A stretch of 64,000 bases of DNA, taken from contig CM025853.1 of the NCBI GenBank assembly GCA_003952965.2, forward strand, positions 21,638,650-21,702,649. The letters are read 5' to 3'. The DNA comes from Morella rubra. Its lineage: Eukaryota > Streptophyta > Magnoliopsida > Fagales > Myricaceae. The notes under the pieces were generated by a model, which worked only from the letters and a program-made list of their open reading frames with translations, made no database searches and was not told the origin of the DNA. A program made the position numbers and the translations under genes. Below are positions 24,253-36,796 of the stretch, one piece after another; position 1 is the first letter of the stretch, and each line of letters opens with the position of its first letter.

Positions 24253-27200
24253 TGTCACACCCCGAATGCTAGTCCGAAGGGGACAATGACAGCCATGAGA
24301 GCTTACCATGACAGACTCTCAAGCGCACTTAACTTAATCTTGCAGCGGATTTTTTTTTAATTTTATAACCTGCTATTACTAATTCCGAAATTATGAAGTA
24401 TTTTAGTTTATGAAAATAATACTAAAAAATTTATTTTCTTATTCACAAGCTGACACGCAGACCCTCAGATGTTCTTACGTAGTGTACGAATGAGTAAAAA
24501 AATATACACGTAATAAAAACGTATACCTGTATCACATAACACGCATAAAGAACATTTAGAAATCTAATCTCCAAGTAATAACTCAAAACAATAAGTTATG
24601 AGTACATCATGGTTCCAAAATATAAGTTACTTAGAGTTTTAAGTTGGTCTTGTAGCCTGAATAGGCCATGACAACGTCATTGGGGAGGTTCATATAAGCT
24701 TTTTCAAAAAATAAGGATCTACATGTACTGCGAATCAGGGGAGGGCACACTCCTCAGCCCCATCCTTAGGTTTTAAATTCTTCTCATAGGTTCCTTCACT
24801 TGGAAAATCATCTGGAATGATACATTTGAAAATACTATAAGTCAAATGACTCAGTAAGGGATGATTAATGAAGTATGATCACAAATGACAGTTATACATA
24901 TGCCAAAAATAAATGCATGTTCATGTATGAGACTCTTGTACATGAAAATTTGCTTAAAAGTCTTTTAATCTTTATTTGGGCTACTTCTATCACTCCATTT
25001 ACCCTTGAAGTCAGGGTTGTGCATTCCCTTCGGAACTGTTTCCCTTTTCCTTGGGAACATGTTATTTGGTCAAGCTAGCCCTTGATGTGGCCCCAAGCCT
25101 GATGGCTAGACACGACCCTTAGAGGTCCACACCTTCTCGCATTCGTCCTTCAGTGTGGTTGCACATACCTTAAGAGCTACCCATCTTCTCGCATTCGTCC
25201 TTCGGAGTGGATGCACCTATTTTATTTAGGTACGGTACCGACCATCCTATTTAGCCCCATAACATATCATAACATAACATAAAATCTCACTTTCATTTGC
25301 ATAAAATTTCCCTTTCTTCATTTTTAGAAAATCAATGCAAATGCTCATGACATGCTCGATGACAAATATTCATGTTGTGTATCATTCCAGTTTTTGAAAA
25401 AATAATTTTTCCACTTACCTTTATCCACTCGAGTTTGTGGTGGTGCCTTGCCTACAAGTGAGTCAAACTAATGTCGTCACTTAAATTATTTAGAGATTCA
25501 TTTGAGGTAGCAAATAATCATTCATTTCAAAATAAACATATCATATTAACTCACACATTTTTCTTTACTAACCAGCAGTGGTTCTACAATGTAAAACTCT
25601 ATATTAATATTGCTGAACCCATTAAACTTGGATGCCAGAATGATCATTACACTCGATGTTATAACATATTAAAATTTCAGGTAATTTAGAGCTCATTTGC
25701 CACTTAAAAGATTTATTCGAAAATGCAAGTTGTTAAGGGCGTCCAAGCTGACAGCTTCGACGTCTCCAACTTCAAAAATTCATAACTTCAATAACATAGC
25801 TTCAAATTGCACGAAATTACTTTTCAAATTTTTTACTTTTATAAAATTAAATTTGAAGATAAGACTCATAAAAATTGGAACTAATTTACATTTTCAAAAA
25901 TACTTTGTAACAGATAAAAATCCTAGAGCAAATAGTACTGCTATCTCCAGCTTGACCTTCCATTTTCAAAACGCCATAACTTATTCAATACACCTCTAAA
26001 TCACACAAAATTTATCCTACAATGTTCCTCTTTCATAAGCTTAAAATTCAAGATAAGACCCATAAAAGTCAGACTTAAATTGTTCACTTAACAATTACTT
26101 GGAACAAGCAAGAAATCTGAACGTGCAAGGCTGCTGACAGCTTGACGTCTGAACTTTTAAAAATCCATAACTTGCTCAATATTTATTGGAATCGTCTGAA
26201 TTATGGCTTAAAATCTTTGTATCTCATAGGCCTATAACATAAAATTATTTCATAGATCAAAAGATTAAAGAAATCACATCAATACTTACTCCTAATTCGA
26301 GCTTTATGATTTACAGAAAATAATTTTCATCATGTACTTGTTTGATTATTTGCTCTTTAGTTTCAACACTTTATTGGTTATTCATCAAACAGGCATTTAT
26401 CTAACTTCCTTATCACCTTGAAGCACCCATTGGACACGAAATAGCTCAGCAACATAGCAAGTTCCAGCATTAATCCACTTAGTAGCTCTATACTTAGATA
26501 GTTTTCTGCAGAATGTTCTAAAAATGTTCATTTTGCTATTCTTTACAAATCTCCCATACATATAATAACGGAACCTCAAAAACTAATTTTTCCCCAACTA
26601 ACAACATCATAGTAATAGGAAATGCAAGATAACTATTCTGCAGAAACCTAGAAAATTCCGCAAACTTAATAATCTGCACTTTAATTGCCAACAACCTAGC
26701 CTATTGATCTCACTATTTTATAACAATGAACATGAATGGAAACCATAGAACAGAATGTATAATTTCACTAAAAACCAACCAAGGACAAATAAAATATCAC
26801 ACCAACTTCACATTACATTTCCAGCATCATCCATCAAGTTATACTCTTTCTTATTTGCTTCCATGTTTCTGCTAGAATTCAAAAATTCTCTGTATTTAAC
26901 ATTCTACACTAAGTTTCAATTTTCAGCCAACTTAGAACAGAATTTTTCTCCCCTTCATTCACATCTCTAGAACAGCCAAGTTCAAGGTGCCAACTAAAAA
27001 ACTATAGAGCTCCGCATTCAATATCAAGTCAACACCTAATTAGCAACATCAAAGCACATGCAAATCAACTAGAATATTTCTCATTTTACAGCAAAAGTCA
27101 CGGGTCCCTTTAATTTCAAGTTAGAATTTCCAATTTTCCTTACTCTTCAGTAACCAAACCGTGCATGTCTCCCAATATCCTCACAATTTTAACACTTTCA

Positions 27201-28348
27201 ACTATCAAACTCTTTAACGTTAACATGCAACTCAATAGTAGAAACAACCCACCATTAACAACAAGAAACAAAAGTATTTTGCCACCAAGAAATACACAGA
27301 TGACTCACGGGTCCCTTAAGAATTCTAGGTCCAGATGCTAGATTTTACCTTGGCTTCTCTTCTTGATTCTCCCTGCTGCAACCGAACTCCTTCTTCTCCT
27401 TTTTTTTTTCTCCCTTTTCGTCTCTTCTTTGGCTTTGACGTTCTCCCCGTATTTTTTTTTGTGCATGCGTGATGAAGAACCAGAAAAATGGGGAAAGGAA
27501 GGATGTCGTAGAAGAAAGGAAACAAAGTGTTAGGGAGAAAAGACTACTCTACCCCCAACCTTGTTAGTAACGCCTATCTTCATTGGTCAAATCGAGCGGT
27601 AGTTTTTTTTTCTTCAACGCTGGCACCCAAACTTTAATGCTCCTCTGTCCATGACATGCATTCCTTTTTAAGTTATCTCAAAGCAGACATAATTTTTTTT
27701 TTTCAAAAATCGAAGTCTTTAACTTAAATTCTTTTGAATTTTGAATCCAATTTGCCGGATCCATTTGGCTGTACTTTTAGCAAGAGCATTAACAACAATA
27801 GATAAATGTAATTTAAAACTTAACTTTATTGAGGGACACTGAATGCAATTCAAGAGGAAACTTCTAAGCAAGTATCATGATGGACCACAACTCTATTGTG
27901 TCATATTCCTATTTCTACCCTACACTTCGTTTTAGATATATAACTCAGGCCCTTATCCTACAACTTATTTAACAATCGTATATTTTTTCACCTATATATT
28001 AATTTCATGGTTCCACTCTTAGACAAACAAAAATGAGTAGCATAATTGACACCAATAATGACATTCTTAGCAAGGTACTAATTAAATGCTTGAACAAGAA
28101 ATATTTAGCACTATTAAAATTCACAAACAGATATAATATTTAAATTATTAATAAAGATGAACGAAAAAGTGCTAAAAGAAAATTTCACCTTAGACATAAT
28201 TTTAAATCAAATCAACCATACATTTTCTTTCTCAATAATTCAAGATAGTGCAAAAACTTAAAGAGTCAAAATGTAAAACTTTAATGTCTAAATTGACATG
28301 GAAGGAAACCTAGATCGATGCTACTAGTCTCTAAGTCGAGGTCTCACA
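24253..28348 (-). mobile_element. Solo LTR 3 (4.1 kb), inserted in hAT relic 1
   Basis: Begins TGTCACACCCCG and ends GAGGTCTCACA, flanked by the 5-bp duplication GATGG (24248-24252 and 28349-28353). Removing it restores the hAT motif GYDG-ASNM. The order of landmarks (old promoter with pyrimidine-rich tract near 27350-27540, 'gactcagtaag' block near 24848) shows it is oriented opposite to solo LTRs 1 and 2. No gag or pol domains are recognised. Very long LTR, Gypsy-type by likeness only. Confidence 0.72.
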
Positions 28349-28405
28349 GATGGTGCTAGCAATATGTGTGCGTGAGTGGATGGATTACAGGCTTTATTTT
28401 TTAGT

Positions 28406-29314
28406 TGAAAAATACACTTTGCACCTTTGAATTATGGGGATACTTGACACTTTGTACAACTCTCATCTTTCAATTTTGTGACATTAAGCCCATGAACTTT
28501 TAAAATTCGCCGATTTGCATCTCATAGCCGAATTAGCTGTTAAATGTGACAGTGAATAGCCATGTGTCATCCATGTAATTCACTCCTACTTATTATGCCC
28601 ATTTTGGCCTTTGGGGGTACTGACACTTTGCATCCTCGTCTTTCAATTTCGTGACATTTTTGTTGATTTGCACCTTACAATTCAATTGACCGTTAAATGT
28701 GAAGGTAAATCTATCATGTGCAAAACCTCCCTGTTCAACGTCACGTCGACTATTGAGAAGGGGAAACAAAATAATAATCTCTCCGCAATTGAAATTGCTT
28801 CAAAGTGTAAAAAAAATGTCAAAGTTGGAATCACTCCAAATTCTGAATATCCAACTGATGAACTACAATTTTTAGGAAACAAACTAGAAAATAAATAATG
28901 TAGTAAACAAATAGACATATTTGAAATAATAAAAAATATGCATCAGTGAATAATGTAAGCGACAAGTGACAAAGTTACCGTCACATTTAATAGTCCATTG
29001 GCTTATGGGGTGCAAATAAAAGAAAATGTCACGAAATTGAAAGACGATGGTGCAAAGTGTCAATACCCTTATAGTTTGGGGTGCAAAATATAGTTTCCCA
29101 AAAAGGCAAAATGGTCATAACAAACAGGAGTGAAACACGTGGACGACACATGGGTATTTACTATGAGACTTAACGGCTAATTCGGCTATGGGGTGCAAAT
29201 CGATGAATTTTAAAAGTTCATAGGCTCAATGTCACAAAATTGAAAGATGGGATACTAATGGGGTGCAAAGTGTCAATACCCTATAATTTAGGGGTACAAA
29301 GTGTATAGAAACAT
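28406..29314. mobile_element. Non-autonomous Mutator-like element in hAT relic 1
   Basis: About 0.9 kb with long, imperfect terminal inverted repeats of roughly 300 bp. The left end reads TACACTTTGCACC just inside, and the right end reads back as TACACTTTGTACC. Both arms share phrases such as 'atttgcaccttacaa', 'gtgacattaagcc' and 'ccgaattagc'. A 9-bp direct repeat TTTTTTAGT lies at 28397-28405 and 29315-29323, the duplication size usual for Mutator-like elements. The middle (28700-28960) has no transposase. Removing the element joins the hAT reading GLQALF to DCPYAYYVHC. Confidence 0.72.
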
Positions 29315-29848
29315 TTTTTTAGTGATTGTCCTTATGCTTATTATGTGCATTGTATGACTCATCGCTTACAACTAGCATTAGTTTTGATATCAAGAAAAGT
29401 GCTTTCAGTTCATCGGTTTTATACAAAGTTAAGTTCCATTATCGACATTTATATCAACACCTCTTGTAAAAGGAATGATGAATTGCATGCTACCCAAACA
29501 ACTGAAATTGCAAATTTGATTGCTATTGATAAACTTGAAACTGGAAGAGAGGCAAATCAAATTGATAGTTTGAAACGAGCTGGAGATACAAGTTGGAGCT
29601 CTTATTTTAATTCTATATGCAGTTAGATAAGAACGTTTCAAGCAACTTTGAAAGCAATACAAAATATTATTACTGAAGGTTCTACTTATTCTCAACGTGG
29701 CGATCTGATGCAGTATACTTTGGTATAATGCCATTTTAAGTTTACTTTTATCTTACATTTAATGAGAGAAATCATGGGAGTTACAAACCTTCTATGTCAA
29801 GCATTACAACAATAAACCCAAGACATTTTAAATGCTATGTATTTGGTC

Positions 29849-30377
29849 AAAACTATACTTTACACCCTCAAAATATTGGGTTCTTGACATTTTACAACCT
29901 AAACTATTTTTTTTTCCATATTACATCCACTGACAATTGATTCCAGATACTTTAGACCCTCTACTATAAAGATTTGCCATAAATTGTGACGAAAATGGAT
30001 TTTTTGGGCTAGGGTATGATTTTACCACAAAAATATTATAGTAAAAAGGAAAGGGAATAAAATTAGTATTTCATATGCTAAAAAATCACTTTTCTATTCA
30101 AGCATATCTGAAAAAGGGAAAAATGAAATTATATGAAGACTTTGACACAAACATCTCTGAAAAATGTTTCTTGGAAAACAAGAGAGGTGTTTTCTCTTGG
30201 ATACGCCTCGTCTTCCAATATGGATAGAGAAAACTTTCTTTAATAAATTTATTGGTATCTCGACAGTGTCATCTCCTCTGTGTTCCTACTTTCTTAATTG
30301 ATTTTAACGATATCCGACCAAAGAGTCTTTTGAGCAAGGACTCTCCTTAAAAAGGACCATGATGAGGACATAAAAAT
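29849..30377. other. One-ended repeat fragment between the two hAT elements
   Basis: It starts with ACTATACTTTACACCCTCAA, which resembles in layout (though not closely in sequence) the inverted-repeat ends of the Mutator-like element at 28406. No matching second end was found before 30377. No coding region. Confidence 0.3.
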
Positions 30378-30464
30378 CAGTGGCTGATGCAAGGGTGGCA
30401 GCCCTGGGCAGCCGCCACCCATTATACCACCAAAAAAAAAACTACATGTATTTTTTTTTATTTA

Positions 30465-30465
<1 letters not shown>

Positions 30466-30495
<30 letters not shown>
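30466..30495. repeat. (ATT)n microsatellite
   Basis: Ten uninterrupted ATT units near the left end of the hAT element. Confidence 0.9.
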
Positions 30496-30497
<2 letters not shown>

Positions 30498-30583
30498 TAT
30501 GTTGGCCTAGGCCCAGGCCAACCTTGGTTCTGCAGACTGCAGAGCCTAGTTCCGTTAGGCCCATGCCTTTTATTTTTTAATAT

Positions 30584-30694
30584 GCAGAGGGTGAAACGGC
30601 GTCGTTTCACCCTCTGCCTTAAAAAAATTCAAAATTCAAAGCGTGAAAAAAAAAAAATCAAAACAGGGTGAAATGGTGCGTTTCACCCTGTTTT
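30584..30694. repeat. Two hairpin-forming inverted repeats
   Basis: Hairpin 1 (30584-30617) has perfect 15-bp arms (GCAGAGGGTGAAACG) and a 4-base loop. Hairpin 2 (30660-30694) has 14-bp arms (AAAACAGGGTGAAA) and a 7-base loop. Both share the core GGGTGAAA and lie just inside the left end of the hAT element. Confidence 0.85.
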
Positions 30695-30785
30695 GAAAAA
30701 ATCCTCTCTCTCTCTCACACACACACACAGAGAATTAATCAGCAGGGTTGCCTGGGCTCTCTCTCTCTTTCACAGAATCACAATA

Positions 30786-31500
30786 GGTAAGCAATTTTAA
30801 TTTTTATGCACTGCAATTATTTTGGAAATAGGGATTTTAACATGAAATTGGGGATTGTAATGCAATTTAATTTTTATACATTGCAATTATTTCGGAATTA
30901 GGGATTTTGACATGAAATTGGGGATTGTAATGCAATTTAATTTTTATACACCGCAATTATTTCGGAATTATGGATTTTGACATTTTGTAAAATTGGGGAT
31001 TGTAATGCAATTTAATTTTTATGCACTGCAATTTTTTTATTTTGACATTTTGTGAAATTATTTCATTTTTAATTAATTTGATTGTAATGTCAATTGAATG
31101 CAATGTAATTAGATTGGAATTTGGATTTGAATTAGGGATTTTGACATTTTGTGAAATTGGGAGATTTTTTTTGGTAGTATCATTTTTAATTAATTTGATT
31201 GTAATGTCAATTGAATGCAATGTAATTAGATTGAAATTTGATTGATTTGAATTAGGGATTTTGACATTTTGTGAAATTGAGGATTTTTTTGGTAGTATTG
31301 TTTTTAATTAATTTGATTGTAATGTCAATTGAATGCAATGTAATTAAATTGGAATTTAGATTTGAATTAGGGATTTTGACATTTTGTGAAATTGGGGATT
31401 TTTTTTGTAGTATCATTTTTAATTAATTTGATTTTAATGTCAATTGAATGCAATGAAATTAGATTGGAATTTGGATTTGAATTAATTAAATTGGAATTTG
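30786..31500. repeat. Two consecutive tandem-repeat blocks inside the hAT element
   Basis: Block 1 (about 30786-31030) has three and a half copies of a 72-75-bp unit starting TTTAATTTTTATGCACTGCA. Block 2 (about 31043-31500) has four copies of a unit of about 95-120 bp containing GATTGTAATGTCAATTGAAT. The phrase 'gggattttgacattttgtgaaattgg' joins the two blocks, so block 2 probably grew out of block 1. They precede the transposase and may be intronic. Confidence 0.8.
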
Positions 31501-31703
31501 GATTTTTGAGTTATAATCCGTTGTGAATATCTAAATTTAATATTGTTGAATCAAAATGTTTTATGTTTCGGTTTGGTACTATAGTTATGTTTATATTTAT
31601 GTTTCGGTTGTACTTTTACATTTATTCTTTGGGATCCTCTTTTAAAGCGTGACATGTTGCCAACTGATTGATTGTCTTCGTTTTGTTTTATTTTGTTTAG
31701 ATA

Positions 31704-34174
31704 ATGGATAAGTTTGTGATAAAAAAAGCCACACATCGTGGAGTCGTCTAACACTCCTAACATAGCTACTAATTCTGAAATGGATATTAGTTCAAGAAGA
31801 CATCACATTATGTTTAGTCCAAATGATATTATTGCTGACCCAGGTTACGTAAACCCATTGAAGAATATGATGTTGAGATTAGAGATCAAGTTCCTAGGGA
31901 GTACTTGATCAAATGTCTTTTCAACCCCGTGGCCATGATTTTCCCAAGAAGCAATACGAGCAAGAAATGAGGGGTTTTAGGGAGGTATGGTTTAAAGATT
32001 TTAATTGGTTGGAATATAGTGTATCAAAGGATGATGTATATTGCTTGTGGTGTTATCTGTTTAGGCGATCTAGAGGAGGGAAGTCCGGGGGAGATAAGTT
32101 TACATCTACGGGATTTAGCAACTGGAAAAAGACAGTGGAGGTTTTTGGTGAACATGTTGGTGCACATGATAGTGCTCACAATGAAGCTAGAAGACAATGT
32201 GAAGCACTTGAAAATCAGCGACAAAGTGTGTCGCACATGTTATCCGCACACGGGCACGATCAAGAGAATGCTTATCGCATTCTGACGACGGTTTTAGATG
32301 CCATTAATTATCTTTTGGGGCAAGGATTAGCTTTTCGTGGTCATGACGAGTCCGAGAGTTCAATAAGGAAGGAGTAATTTTCTTGAGCTTTGAACGTGTT
32401 TTGCCAACGTGATGAAAAGGTTGCTAAGACACTTAACACTAATGCTCCTGGAAACAACCAAATGACTGCTCCAAATATTCAAAAGGAAATGGCGAGTGCT
32501 TGTGCAGCTTTGACCACACTTGCCATCATTAAAGAAATTGGGGATGGATTTTATTCTTTATGGTTGATGAGTCTCGAGATAATTCAGTGAAGGAGCAAAT
32601 GGCAGTGTTTTTGAGATATGTGAACATACGTGGACAGGTGATTGAAAGGTTTCTTGGTGTGGAACATGTTTCTGATACTTGCTCTGAATCTTTGAAAAAA
32701 ACTATAGACAAATTGTTTGCAAGACATGGTTGTCAATATCCAGATTGAGAGGTCAAGGGTATGATGGGGCATCAAACATGCGAGGCGAGTTCAATGGGTT
32801 GAAGTCGCTCATTTTGAGGGACAATCCTTCTGCTACCTATATCCATTGTTTTGCTCACCAACTTCAATTGGCTATTGTGGGTATTGCAAAGAATAACTTG
32901 CAAGTTGGTATTTTTTTAATTATACTTCCATGATTGTGAATATGGTCGGAGCTTCATGTAAAAGGAAAGATGCTCTTCGGCAAAGTTGTCATGAGAAGAT
33001 AGTGGAGCGGTTGGACAAGGAGAGATTTCTAGTGGAAAGGGCAAAAATCAAGAAACCAGTCTCGCACGACCAGGTGATTACTATATTTCATTATAATATT
33101 AATAGACATTTAGTTTTTTTTATTTGTTTATAGTTTTATAATTCCTATAATATTGTAGGTGACACTCGTTGGGGTTCATACCACCTTACAATAATCCGTC
33201 TCTTCACTATGTGGTCATCAGTATTGGAAGTGCTTGAACATATAAAAGAGGATGGTACTCTCCCAGAACAAAGATCCATGCTATGAGTTTGATGGATAAG
33301 ATGGAAAGTTTTGAGTTTATATTCACTATGCATCTGTTGAGGAATATAATGGGAATTACAAACGAATTGTCACAGGCCTTACAACGAAAAGATCAAGACA
33401 TTGTTAATGCTATGGGTTTGGTTGGAGTTGTGAAGGAACAGTTGCAAGAAATGAGAGAGATAGAATGTGATGGATTTTTGGAAGAAGTCAAAACTTTTTG
33501 TGTGGATAACTCTATTAGTGTGCCAAATATGAAGACATTATACCAACTCGTAGTCGTTCGAGGCGTGGAGGGCAAACTATTACTTATTTCCATCATTTTC
33601 GTGTGGAAGTGTTTTGCCAGGTTATTGATTTGATCATTAAGGAGATGAATAATCGGTTCACAGAAGCAAGTACGGAGTTACTTCTTTGCATAGCATGTCT
33701 TGATCCAAAAAACTCATTCTCAGCGTTTGATCATGCTAAGTTACGTCGTCTTGCTGAGCTTTATCCAAAAGATTTCACAGTAGATGATCATTTGATACTT
33801 AAAAATCAGCTTAATACCTATATTAGAGATGTTAGAAGAAATGATGTTTTTTCTGGCTTCAAGATATTAGAGGTCTTGCTATGAAGATGGTTGAGACCAA
33901 AAAGAATACTCTATTTCCATTAGTTTATCGACTTATTGAGTTGGCATTGGTCTTACCAGTTGCGACTACAACCGTTGAAAGAGTATTTTCTGCGATGAAG
34001 ATCATCAAGAGTGATTTGCGTAATAGGATGAGAGATGACTGGATGAATGATTGCATGGTAGTGTACATCGAGCAAGAAGTTTTTAAAACTATTGAGAACG
34101 AAACCATTTTGCAACATTTTCAGAAGATGCAAAAAAATAGGATGCAATTGTCACCTCTCAGTTGCAGTACATAG
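31704..34174 (+). pseudogene. hAT transposase (TTF-type), decayed
   Basis: Homologous parts lie in order. An N-terminal stretch near 31704-31780 begins MDKFVIKKA. A TTF-type zinc-finger-like region (31913-32377) contains WFKDFNWLEYS, VYCLWCYLFRR and FTSTGFSNWKK. A DUF4371-like catalytic region (32390-33130) contains RLRGQGYDGASNMRGEFNGL and YIHCFAHQLQLAIV. A middle part contains DTRWGSYHL near 33160, and the C-terminal dimerisation domain (33881-34130) contains LVLPVATTTVERVFSAMKII. The reading moves between frames at least seven times and there are in-frame stops (for example TAA at 32375), so no functional enzyme can be made. A GT...AG pair at about 33080-33158 separates Q from GDTRWGS and may be a genuine intron. 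Confidence 0.85.
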
Positions 34175-34331
34175 TACGGTACATGTATTCTAATATTTTT
34201 AATGCTTTTAGTCTTTAATTTTCGATATTGTAACTCTAAGACAATTTTTTGCATTACGAAGGAAAAAAATTTCTAGTCATTTCGCGTTTAAAGTTCAACC
34301 CCCTTGAATTTTGATCCTGAATCCGCCACTG

Positions 34332-36796
34332 CAGAGAATGAGAGGGAAAACTGATGGGTCCAAAATAAAGCCTAAACCTGCTACGGCCCAATAGCCCAAA
34401 AACGATGGAAAAACCCTTGGTTTACAAAATTCAAATTACTTATCCTTAGGACGATTTGGATATTCCAATCTTTGATTCGAATATTATAAATATTTACAAA
34501 AGATCAACTGGCGCGCACAAAATATTTCTCTAAAACTCTAATGGAACTTTCACCAAATATACCAAAAGTCACCTAATACGTAACAAGTTAATGAACATTA
34601 TTAGTGCGTGTTTAGTAGATAATACCTCCAGCTTGCTAGATCAGCTCTGCACGTATATATAGTACTACTACTTCCCACGTGAACATCCCTTTAAATCACA
34701 CATATTCAATGAAATGAGACCAAGACAGCTAGCTAGATGCTCTTCTTTGAAAACAATTAATTGTATGCATGTGTACTGGTAACATTTTTAGGTGTGTGTA
34801 TATACCAATCCTAAGACTTTTCAAAGTAAAGATAATTATATATATAAGAAAAATATCATGACTTTAAGCTATGATGTTAATATCATTATCATCACAAATA
34901 GTACCGTGGGGCTTGAAGAATAAATACCCGTTGCAAATGCAGATGCAAAGAAATGGCCAAACCAACCGACAACGAAAGTTTCAATGCGGGACCCATCCAC
35001 TTTAGACTTTTCTTTTTCCTGCTTTTGTTCCCGGTTTTTCTTCCCTCTGAGACGCTTCACACTTACCAGGATCAGCTCGTGATTCATGGCAACCGATGGT
35101 GACTTCCCAGCTGTGGCTTCACCTGCTACAAGGAAACATGAACGACTCGTGGGGTTTCATCGATTTCCACATGATCTCCTTGTATATATTAAATGCAGCA
35201 AATGGAAGACGTTTGTAAGGGGTGCACGAAATCTCTAACAAAAAGTTGACCCGTAACTGTAAAAGTGAGGAGACAGTTTATTCCTTAAACACAGAAGGAA
35301 GCAGAAAGAGCGCAGCTCTGTTTTTTGACTTTTTTTTTTTTTTGTTCTTTTTGGGTTCAAGCTGCATTTTGAAGTGCTAATATGTACTACTGAATAACCT
35401 ATTGTTTTGCCAAAACTTCATAGATAGGTGGACAATTATATAGAACTTTCGGCATCCACTAGGCACTATCTACTGCCTTCTGACATGCCAAAGCTGCAGC
35501 AACATTTTCAACAGTTTGTGATTGTTTCGGCTTGTGATTAATTAATTTTTCTTTTGATAAAATATGAGCCTCGTTTTCCAACTTGATTTTTTCTTTTCCA
35601 TGCTTCAAAATTATTATAAGCAGAGGTCTAACGCAGAGAAGGACCCACAATCCTCCATCCACTCAAACTTCTACACTACTTCTCAGTTGTCACCGAGCAG
35701 AATTGTCTTTTCTTTTTAGGCACTTTGCTCCTTCCAAAAATGATAGAAAGGATAACCACTGAGAGAAAAAGCTAAGAACCACTGAAGCAGATCACATTGA
35801 CATGACTACAGTACGATATTGGGATACATATATAGAGAGGGACAGCGTCAGAGATTCAGCATATCGTATACGGGTATAGCCAAAAAGGAGCATATAGGCA
35901 AACTCTCTGATCTTGAGCGGTTCATTGCAGATACATGGAGATAACATAAAGTTGGGTGGGGAGTACAGCAGGGAGAGAGCATGTGTTGTATCCAATTATA
36001 TCAGAATGCTGCGTGAGATCGATGTATGCGTGTAGACGATCAGATCTCAGCAGAGAACAATTCAACCACTTTAGAGCCTGAAAGGAGCTGGAATATTGGA
36101 AGCTTCTATTAAGGCTTGTGGTCGGTAGGGAAAAAGAAGCATGGATCATATTCATGTAGAAATGGAGCACAGAAAAATGCAACAGAACAGTCTTCCCTTT
36201 ATTAATAATGTGATCTCATTGGACATTGCACAAGAAGTTCCAGGGGAGGAAGCACCATAATAAATAGAGAAGCAATCATACACGGCCATACTCTATACAA
36301 TTATAAAAATGACTAGATGGAACCCCTAAAGATAAAACAGAATCACACTTGAAAAAATCAAACACATGACAGGCTGGCACATCAAAACTCTTACAACACT
36401 TCGAATCGCACTTCCTAATCCGGATTTCCTCGTGCATTAAACCGCTGAAGCTACTCCCACTTGAAAATAATAAGAGCACCAGGTGTAACAAGGCCACCAG
36501 AGAAGCAGGAGCGATCTGATCTGAATTACGGAGTATGTTGAAACGAATTGTTGCCGTCAGACCCTTATTGAATGAACCCGGATTGGAAGCTCGATTGCTA
36601 TATCTATCCCTAGATGTGCCTCCTTTTATTGCATTCTTGAAACTAAAACCTGCAAATGGTACATAAAAAATATGAGATTACTGCTGAACAAACCGTATTT
36701 AGAACAACCGGCCAGAACTGTTAGGTTCTAAAGAACACAAATGTAATGGGCGTTTACTTACATAATTGGCATGGTACGTGGCTGAACTGTTTGACC
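34332..36796. other. Intergenic region between the hAT element and the extensin gene
   Basis: No gene is supported. Short open frames exist on the minus strand (35459-35662, ending in a Lys/Glu-rich then Ala-rich stretch; 34869-35087), but none has a recognisable domain or splice context. The part nearest 36796 should contain the extensin 3' UTR. Confidence 0.35.

Larger units (their letters stand above)
24108..29848 (+). mobile_element. hAT transposase relic 1, split by a solo LTR and a Mutator-like element
   Basis: Three pieces belong together. The first is 24108-24252 (FLRFIDKEHFFDIMHVKDT, then NLNIQNIQG, then GYDG with a stop where Gln is expected). The second is 28349-28405 (GASNM...VDGLQALF, with a stop inside). 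The third is 29315-29848 (DCPYAYYVHCMTHRLQLAL, KRNDELHATQTTEIANLIA, GDTSWSSYFNSICS). The order and content match the central part of TTF-type hAT transposases, for which the sibling element at 30378 gives the same GYDGASNM...HCFAHQLQLA order. The zinc-finger N terminus and the C-terminal dimerisation part are missing, so the relic is only the middle of a transposase. Confidence 0.8.
30378..34331 (+). mobile_element. Complete-ended hAT element (decayed autonomous type)
   Basis: The left end CAGTGGCTGATGC and the right end, which reads back as CAGTGGCGGATTC, are hAT-type terminal inverted repeats 3954 bp apart. No clean 8-bp target-site duplication is visible (left ATAAAAAT, right CAGAGAAT), so the flanks have changed or the event is old. 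Inside, in order: two strong hairpins, a (TTA)n tract, two tandem-repeat blocks in a presumed 5' UTR/intron, and the decayed transposase. Confidence 0.8.
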
